This document shows, piece by piece, positions 8,149 through 13,056 of a DNA stretch of 13,056 bases (its first letter is position 1; every line of letters begins with the position of its first letter). Below the pieces are notes generated by a model. It worked only from the letters and a program-made list of their open reading frames with translations, made no database searches and was not told the DNA's origin. The position numbers were made by a program, and so were the translations under genes. Source of the stretch: Pelagophyceae sp. CCMP2097 (taxonomy: Eukaryota > Sar > Pelagophyceae); assembly GCA_026770575.1 (NCBI GenBank), contig MU657397.1, positions 30,163 to 43,218 of the forward strand, read 5' to 3'.

Positions 8149-8416
8149 TTCAGACGTGTCGGAAATAATTCAAAATACTATTGATCAACCAATTTATAAC
8201 ATCCAAAAAAAAATAGACATGTCAGGTTTTATTAATTCAGAAGAACAGTTCGATTTTGATTATTATAAAACAAGATTTCCTTTTTTCGAGGATCATATCA
8301 TCGACTTGATAGCTCAAATCAGCAGAGATAAGGTTATTAAGTATGAAAAAAAACATTCTAAACAAAAATGCGAAGAAAAAAATGTTTGTGAAGATGTAAC
8401 CATCCCATGGGATTAA
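8141..8416 (+). CDS. 91-residue acidic protein, unknown
   Basis: An intact small protein with no family I recognise. It is acidic at the N-terminus (MENSDVSEIIQ), with a central EEQFDFDYYKTRFPFFEDH followed by a probable helix (IIDLIAQISRDKVIKYEKKH), then a Lys/Cys/Glu stretch (KQKCEEKNVCEDV) ending IPWD. It has no signal or membrane segment. It is divergent from the AT-hook gene, sharing a palindromic leader, and convergent with the polymerase gene, whose stop lies 4 bp from its own TAA (8414-8416). Its position suggests an accessory or replication-region gene; function unknown. Confidence 0.55.
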   Translation: MENSDVSEIIQNTIDQPIYNIQKKIDMSGFINSEEQFDFDYYKTRFPFFEDHIIDLIAQISRDKVIKYEKKHSKQKCEEKNVCEDVTIPWD

Positions 8417-8420
8417 TTTA

Positions 8421-11400
8421 TTAAATTATTGAATCCAAATCAAACCCATGCGGGACGCTTAAATCACCTTCTTCATCTAATTCGCATTTTTCATTTATAT
8501 ACATACATCTTCCCCATCGATTTTTATTAATTTCACGCTTTGTCTGTTTTGATTCTATATGGCGATGTGATAAAATAGAACATTTTTCGTTAGATGTTTT
8601 GGTAAGCCCGATTTTCTTTATCGAGAAATTTTGATAAAATGTTTTGGACTTCCCAGAATACATATCCTCGAAATATTTCCATAGTTTTTGCTGTGGATCA
8701 TCTAACTCTGTATTACCACGGTGTTGTAAGGTCTTTAAGAAGGATGGCATTTTAGTCGAAACACCCTTACCCCTAAAATGGTATTCTAACGTATGCGTTT
8801 TTGAACTGATGTATTTGAAGGCATAGAGTTTCGGTGCTATGAAAATCGCTTTAAGAATTTCCCCCCCCACATCATCCATGATCCCCCCCAATGAAGGATT
8901 AATTTCAACCTTATCTAAACATTCTGATGGAATGACCATTGAATCGGTATCGAAATAATATGGCATACGTTTGATTGTATTCCCACATTGATTATTTTTT
9001 TCTATCATAATCCTACGAGAATATTCCAAGATAAAGACACCCATGTGACTCGGCTTCTGGGCGAATTCTTCTTTATCATGTTGTTCTGTTTCATAAGAGA
9101 CGATCCACCTATCTATTCCTAATTCAGTTATTTGTAATATTCTGTTTTTTTGTAACAGTACAGCAAACTCTTCCGCTGTCGAAACTATTTTTTCTTTTGT
9201 TCGAATAGATCCCTGTAACATTTTCCCATATAAAGCATTAAGATACAGTTTCGCAGTCGCATACGAGCAAGTTCCCTTTTTAGAATCATTCTTCATCTGA
9301 TAAAACTCTTCTACATATTTCTTGAAAATTTGGGCACTTTTTCCCATTAAATTCCTTCAAAAATTTTAATCTGATAACCAGCATTTTTAGCATTTTCTAT
9401 ATCGATGCTCGAATACCATCCGTTTGAATCTATTAGATCCCACTTCAATCCACCATTTTCCTTGCGAGGCAATATGGGAGTTAACAAAGTTTTGTTTGTT
9501 ATATACTCGATTCTGTATATCCCTAATTTTCCTTCTCGATAAACATCTGTATCGATTTCTTTACCTACTGGATATTCTTTCAACATAGCTGTGCTGTATA
9601 ATGAAACCACATCCGCGTCAAAAAGGTAGTCATTAATTTTCTCATATTCGTTTTCACTTATTTTGTATACATTATTTCCATGTTCATCAATTTATAGGAG
9701 AACTTTTGTATCATCAATGTTATCAAAAAATTTACTAACATAATTGCGTTTATTCAACTGAGTTCGCCCGCCGTAAATCGCTTTCCGAATATTGTCCTCA
9801 TCAGAACGGGATGGAAGATTTACCTCAAAATCGTTGAGACGGTTCTTCCATATATGATACGCGTTGCTTGAAGTTGTCATAGAATCACAAAGATTTATTT
9901 GGAATTTCTCATACATGATCGCGTTGTTTTTTTCGTACAACTCCGATAGACCCATAACATCTTTCATGAGATAATTTTCCACTTCGGTTTTCCTTTCATC
10001 AGATGTGTTTTCCCATTCATCGCTTAAATCATGATCAATATCCCCTTTCAACACTTCACAGCCACTGTCTTCAAGGTTTTTCTTCAACGAACCTAAGAGA
10101 TGTTGCCCTAAGTCGATGCATTTCTTGTTTTGAATAGTGAGTTTTAAAATTCTCGAATTGTTGATGATATACTCACCCATAGAATCTTTTCTTAATGAAT
10201 TCAGTTTTTCTTTCATTAGATAATAGAGATCAAATCGACTTCCATTAAAAGCATTCAAATATTTTATATGTTGGAATTTTTTAGTACCAAGAAGTTCGTA
10301 AAATTTTTTCATACATTTTCTTCCACCGATTGATTTGTATCTCGAAACCTCATTCTCATCATAATAGTGGAAACCTACAATATATGGACGATGTTCTTTG
10401 ATTTCATTTTTTTTTTGTGTTTCAATGTCGTAACTCAGAATTGTGTTTCCTTTCAGTTTAACATTTTTGGGAGGTTCGGCTGGTAACAATAATGAAGGGT
10501 TTTTTCTTTCCTTCACATATTTTGCACCACCTGCGTTGCATTTGTGTTTGCCAAGATGCTCTTTGTAACATTCTGTACATCTCGACCATTTTCCTTCAAT
10601 GATTGAATAATGTGAATCCATTAATAGCAATTTAAACTCGGATTCATATGTCCCTCCAACAAACGAGTTTGTGAGTACCCCCTTATTAAATTCCTGACAA
10701 TATATAGCAATCTCCTTATCATTATGTAAAAAATGGAAAATTTCTATCGCGTTTTCAATAGAGATCATAGCATTTTTTTCTATTCCAAACTGCTGACGTA
10801 TTTCGTTACACTGAACAAGCCCGAATTTAATTAATTTATCTGGATACTGTTTGCTTATACATTTAAACAAACAATTATTGTTTGTTGAATGTGGAAAATT
10901 TATTTTGATTCTGTTTTCATTTTTTCCGATAATCATCTTTGTACAATTGAAACTTGAACTACATCCACCGGCTGCCGGCGTTATAAACTTAATATCGATG
11001 TATAAAAACTTTTTCTCGCTGCTCGAAGTTTGTTGCCCATAATCCAATGAATTCCATTCAGTTCGAATATTTTGAATGTTTTTCTGTCTATGAAATTCAT
11101 AACCCTCAAGTTTAATATTTTGTGCATTTGTTTTAATTATTCGTGTCCTTGTTGAACGGTCTTCCAACTTTATAGCATGAATTGACCTCTTAGATTCGTG
11201 GCTGTCCCATACAATGTAATTTCCTATTACTTCATCATAAACATATTGCCCATGTTTATAGATCACATCAATCTGAACAGAACCGTTCGGGTAATTCATT
11301 AGGAGAGGGGTTAATTCAATATCAAAATTTTCATCGTAATCCAATGAATCGTTCCATAGAAGTCGCTGAACCCTTACAGGTTTTATCAAGAATTCGGGGA

Positions 11401-11437
11401 ATTCTTTTCCATATTTTATTCTTCTTTCTGAGTCCAT
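8421..11437 (-). CDS. polB: Protein-primed family B DNA polymerase, interrupted
   Basis: Replicative polymerase of the Polinton/adintovirus type. Numbering is from ATG 11437. An OTU-like region: NNNCLFKCIS (187-196) and SHYSII (275-280), possible Cys/His pair. A zinc-finger-like CTEC...HKC (287-300). Exonuclease motifs: Exo I YDIET (336-340), Exo II NAFNGSRFDLY (395-405), Exo III YLMKD (489-493). The YxGG-type motif is AIYGGR (553-558). Motif A is DVVSLYSTAM near 9590-9615, with Ser where SLYP is usual. Motif B is AKLYLNALYGKM near 9219-9254. Motif C is YFDTDS at 8940-8957, followed by APKLYAFKY and GKGV. All polymerase and exonuclease signatures are present, so it was recently functional. 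Breaks: in-frame TAA at 9692-9694 and 9347-9349, and a one-base shift at the T5 run 9338-9342, after which WEKSAQIF continues in the frame ending at 8421. It ends with two TAA codons (8423-8418). The uninterrupted pieces are 9692-11437, 9347-9610 and 8421-9347. Confidence 0.85.
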
Positions 11438-11448
11438 GAATTTAGGTG

Positions 11449-11796
11449 TTACACGGTTTCTGTTAAAAATGCGTGCGATGTTTTTCGCTGATTCAATTTT
11501 TTTTTTCTCAACAGACTTTTTTTTAATATCGTTTTTTTTTGTTTTTTGTTTTTTAATTTTTCTACCGATTTAAATCGTTTGTCGTACAAAGTTTCAGGTT
11601 TCACAAAGGAATTCCCGATCAATACAGTTTTAAGAGTGGGAATTGTGGACCCGTTTTTCGCATATTTTTTTACAAGTCTTTTGTAAGACTTACTCATATC
11701 ATTTTCGATTATTCTCGTAAATTTTGATTTTTTAAAGTAAACATCTACTGCTGCTTTAAAGTCGTTTTCGTTGTTGTACACGTCCATACTATCCAT
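11449..11796 (-). CDS. Basic 115-residue ORF, possible polymerase N-terminal extension
   Basis: Begins MDSMDVYNNENDFKAAVDVY, then SKFTRIIENDMSKSYKRLVKK, and becomes very Lys-rich towards the end. It lies 11 bp upstream of the polymerase ATG on the same strand. Near its end (11440-11480) the polymerase frame is also open and reads sensibly across the gap (RIFNRNRVTPKF leading into the polymerase Met). The region between contains several T8-T10 runs. So it may be the true N-terminus of the polymerase, separated by an indel, or a separate small gene. Its start is supported by a diverged inverted copy at 12802, where the same conserved words occur. No domain recognised. Confidence 0.5.
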   Translation of the reverse strand: MDSMDVYNNENDFKAAVDVYFKKSKFTRIIENDMSKSYKRLVKKYAKNGSTIPTLKTVLIGNSFVKPETLYDKRFKSVEKLKNKKQKKTILKKSLLRKKKLNQRKTSHAFLTETV

Positions 11797-11946
11797 AAGA
11801 AAAGAATTTTTGTCAATTTAAACTCATGTCTTATCAACTATCTTATACGTTTCTCCTTATACTTCTTTATACCTTTCATTTTTATAGAAAAGGATAAAAA
11901 TATTTTATTGAATTTGTATTTAGAATTTGTATGATTGAATCACTAC

Positions 11947-12204
11947 ATGTACAGTTTTCTAAATTCTAAATATGATTTAATTGAATACGTATCATATCTT
12001 GACCGAAAAAAAAGTAATATTTCTGTATATATTTTTTCAAGTTTTGAAATAATTTATGATATTTTAAAAACATTCAACAGTATAGAACCAAAGCTCTCAA
12101 AGCTCTTAAAGCTCTTAAAGCTCTTAAAACCTTCTAAAAACTCTTTACCGAATCAAGTCCCCAATTCTCAAAAATCTTTTTTCTCTTTTAAAACACAGGT
12201 TTGA
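11947..12204 (+). CDS. Doubtful small ORF running into repeats
   Basis: An ATG at 11947 opens a frame of about 85 codons (MYSFLNSKYDLIEYVSYLDR). The first ~45 residues look protein-like, with aromatic and aliphatic residues in alternation. The rest is derived from DNA repeats: a Lys/Leu run from the 9-bp repeat and then the first 105-bp copy, where it stops at TGA. No homologue recognised. It may be the start of a decayed gene or spurious. Confidence 0.2.
   Translation: MYSFLNSKYDLIEYVSYLDRKKSNISVYIFSSFEIIYDILKTFNSIEPKLSKLLKLLKLLKPSKNSLPNQVPNSQKSFFSFKTQV
12090..12128. repeat. 9-bp tandem repeat (aaagctctt)
   Basis: Four successive aaagctctt-type units, the first with c in place of the final t (aaagctctc), ending in aaaacc. 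In one frame it would encode a Lys-Leu-Leu repeat. It precedes the 105-bp repeats. Confidence 0.8.
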
Positions 12205-12465
12205 AACATCATTTGAAACCTTATTCCGAAAACGTAAAAATCTTTATAAAGGTTAAATCAAGTCCCCAATTCTCAAAAATCTTTTTTCTCTTTTTAAAAC
12301 AACTTTTGAAAAATTATCTGAAACCTTATTCCGAAAACGTAAAGATCTTTATAAAGGTTAAATCAAGTCCCCAATTCTGAAAAATCTTTTTTCTCTTTTA
12401 AAACACAGGTTTGAAACATTATTTGAAACCTTATTCCGAAAACGTAAAGATCTTTATAAAGGTTT
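12151..12465. repeat. Three 105-bp tandem repeats
   Basis: Exact 105-bp period: 12151-12255, 12256-12360 and 12361-12465, each starting aatcaagtccccaattct. A truncated fourth unit (aatcaaatctttttt) follows at 12466. Copies 1 and 3 are nearly identical; copy 2 differs in its middle (aacaacttttgaaaaattatct). Each ends with an imperfect inverted repeat, aacctt...aaggtt. No open frame spans the array, so it is probably non-coding. Confidence 0.9.
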
Positions 12466-12519
12466 AATCAAATCTTTTTTTTGTGGTTATAATTTTGAGA
12501 TTTTTCGGATTTTATTTAA

Positions 12520-12665
12520 TCCTTTTAATTTTTAGAATTTTCGGAATTTTAGAATTTTCACATTTCCAAATTTTCAGATTTTCAGAATTTCATAATTTCA
12601 AAATTTCAGAATTTTTACAAGTTTCATAAGTTTTCTAAGTTTTTTAAGTTTTCTAATTTTTGGAA
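12520..12665. repeat. Degenerate A/T minisatellite
   Basis: A run of imperfect 8-10 bp units such as tttcagaa, ttttagaa, tttcataa and ttttctaag. C and G appear almost only as isolated bases between T and A runs. No gene is visible. Confidence 0.6.
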
Positions 12666-12801
12666 AAATCCTAAAAATTTCATTTTATCACCAGACTTTT
12701 TCGAGCGAAGCGAAATGAGTTTTAAATCTATTTGTCAAATCCAAACCTTTCGAAAAAGGCTATATTTTTTTAATGACAAAAATTTTTATATTTTACGTGT
12801 T

Positions 12802-12930
12802 ATGGACGTAAATGAAAACGAGCAAGAATTCAAAAACTTAGAATGCTGTGGATAGTTATTTTAAAAAATTAAAATTTACCAAAATTGTTGAAGGGGAAAT
12901 GAGTAAATCTTATAAAAAAAATGTATTACA
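12802..12930 (+). pseudogene. Truncated inverted copy of the 11796 gene start
   Basis: ATG 12802 opens MDVNENEQEFKN. After a one-base shift near 12838-12842 the other frame reads NAVDSYFKKLKFTKIVEGEM followed by SKSYKK. This is clearly related to the start of the 11449-11796 protein (shared AVD-YFKK-KFT-I, then MSKSYK), but on the opposite strand and diverged. Some upstream DNA is also similar (atgagtttaaat and tgacaaaaatt words before both starts). Similarity ends near 12930, where GC-rich sequence begins. It is a decayed partial duplicate, or the beginning of a second element in inverted orientation. Confidence 0.6.
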
Positions 12931-12994
12931 AGAGCGCGCCGGAGGCACACGGAGGACCCGAAGGATACAGCCAAATCCCATTGCAATGCCCACG
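12931..12994. other. Short GC-rich insert or junction
   Basis: About 64 bases rich in G and C (gcgcgccggaggcacacgg) interrupt A/T-rich DNA exactly where the inverted gene copy loses similarity. It includes the perfect palindrome cattgcaatg (12979-12988). I see no match to the GC-rich start of the window. Identity unknown. Confidence 0.4.
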
Positions 12995-13014
12995 TAAATA
13001 ATTGAAATTATTTA
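12995..13014. repeat. Perfect 9-bp inverted repeat
   Basis: taaataatt and aattattta are separated by 2 bases, immediately after the GC-rich stretch. It could be a terminator-like hairpin or chance in A/T-rich DNA. Confidence 0.3.
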
Positions 13015-13056
13015 ACTAATCGCTGAACTTTCAAATCCTCCTTATCTTTATTTTTA

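Noticed and set aside
390..11437. Fungal RIP as cause of the TAA codons
   Set aside because: CAA codons and CpA dinucleotides are still plentiful, including in the repeats, so dense RIP-type conversion is not supported; sporadic C-to-T change remains possible.
390..11437. Ciliate-type code in which only TGA stops
   Set aside because: Reading every TAA as Gln would carry the polymerase, the 91-residue protein and others far through convergent neighbours, so TAA must stop at least at those gene ends.
12151..12465. CRISPR array
   Set aside because: The units are contiguous with no unique spacers; this is a tandem repeat.
390..13056. Integrase or transposase gene
   Set aside because: I looked for rve-type D,D-E and tyrosine recombinase patterns in all frames with coherent protein and saw none.

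Overview
The window looks like one endogenous, partly decayed copy of a eukaryotic double-jelly-roll-capsid DNA virus of the Polinton-like virus / adintovirus / Maverick type, lying in an AT-rich eukaryotic genome or in a viral contig of such origin. The evidence is the gene set: a protein-primed family B DNA polymerase with an OTU-like N-terminal region, the N-terminal part of a major capsid protein, a penton-like single jelly-roll protein, an A32/FtsK-type packaging ATPase fragment, a small basic/hydrophobic virion-type protein and a collagen-like fibre. I saw no integrase, Ulp1-type protease, rRNA, tRNA or CRISPR. The host cannot be named from the sequence.

Layout. 1 to about 360 is a GC-rich, hairpin-containing segment of unknown identity, sharply different from what follows. 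390-3876 (+) is a very large interrupted fibre gene: N-terminal stalk, collagen repeats, LamG-like domain, second collagen block, C-terminal knob-like domain. 3873-4085 (-) is a small single-pass membrane protein. 4319-5258 (+) is the penton-like protein, broken at two A tracts. 5305-5691 (+) is a basic/hydrophobic virion-type protein. 5707-6121 (+) is an unrecognised beta-rich protein with one frameshift. 6233-7323 (+) starts as major capsid protein and ends as packaging ATPase. 7320-7643 (+) is an unrecognised protein interrupted by TAA codons. 7640-8113 (-) is an AT-hook coiled-coil protein and 8141-8416 (+) a 91-residue acidic protein, divergent from a palindromic A/T-only spacer. 8421-11437 (-) is the DNA polymerase, preceded by a 115-residue ORF at 11449-11796 (-) that may be its displaced N-terminus. 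11935-12800 is mostly repeats: a 9-bp repeat, three exact-length 105-bp copies, and an A/T-rich minisatellite. At 12802 (+) a diverged, inverted copy of the start of the 11796 gene begins and is cut off near 12930 by a short GC-rich stretch.

How the parts fit. The left two thirds encode the virion (fibre for attachment, penton, minor protein, capsid, packaging motor), all rightward except for one membrane protein. The right third encodes replication, leftward. Genes are packed tightly: an ATGA overlap at 7320-7323, a shared TTAA for two convergent stops at 7640-7643, and 4 bp between convergent stops at 8417-8420.

The most striking feature is that nearly every long reading frame is interrupted by in-frame TAA. 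I count nine, with no in-frame TAG or TGA noticed, and in the one place where internal repeats allow a direct comparison TAA sits where the sister copies have CAA (Gln). TAA is also the apparent natural stop of most genes. Either TAA has a dual meaning (Gln internally, stop at gene ends) or this copy has collected C-to-T nonsense changes. At least seven frameshifts, several at homopolymers, and the capsid/ATPase fusion favour decay or uncorrected long-read error as at least part of the explanation.
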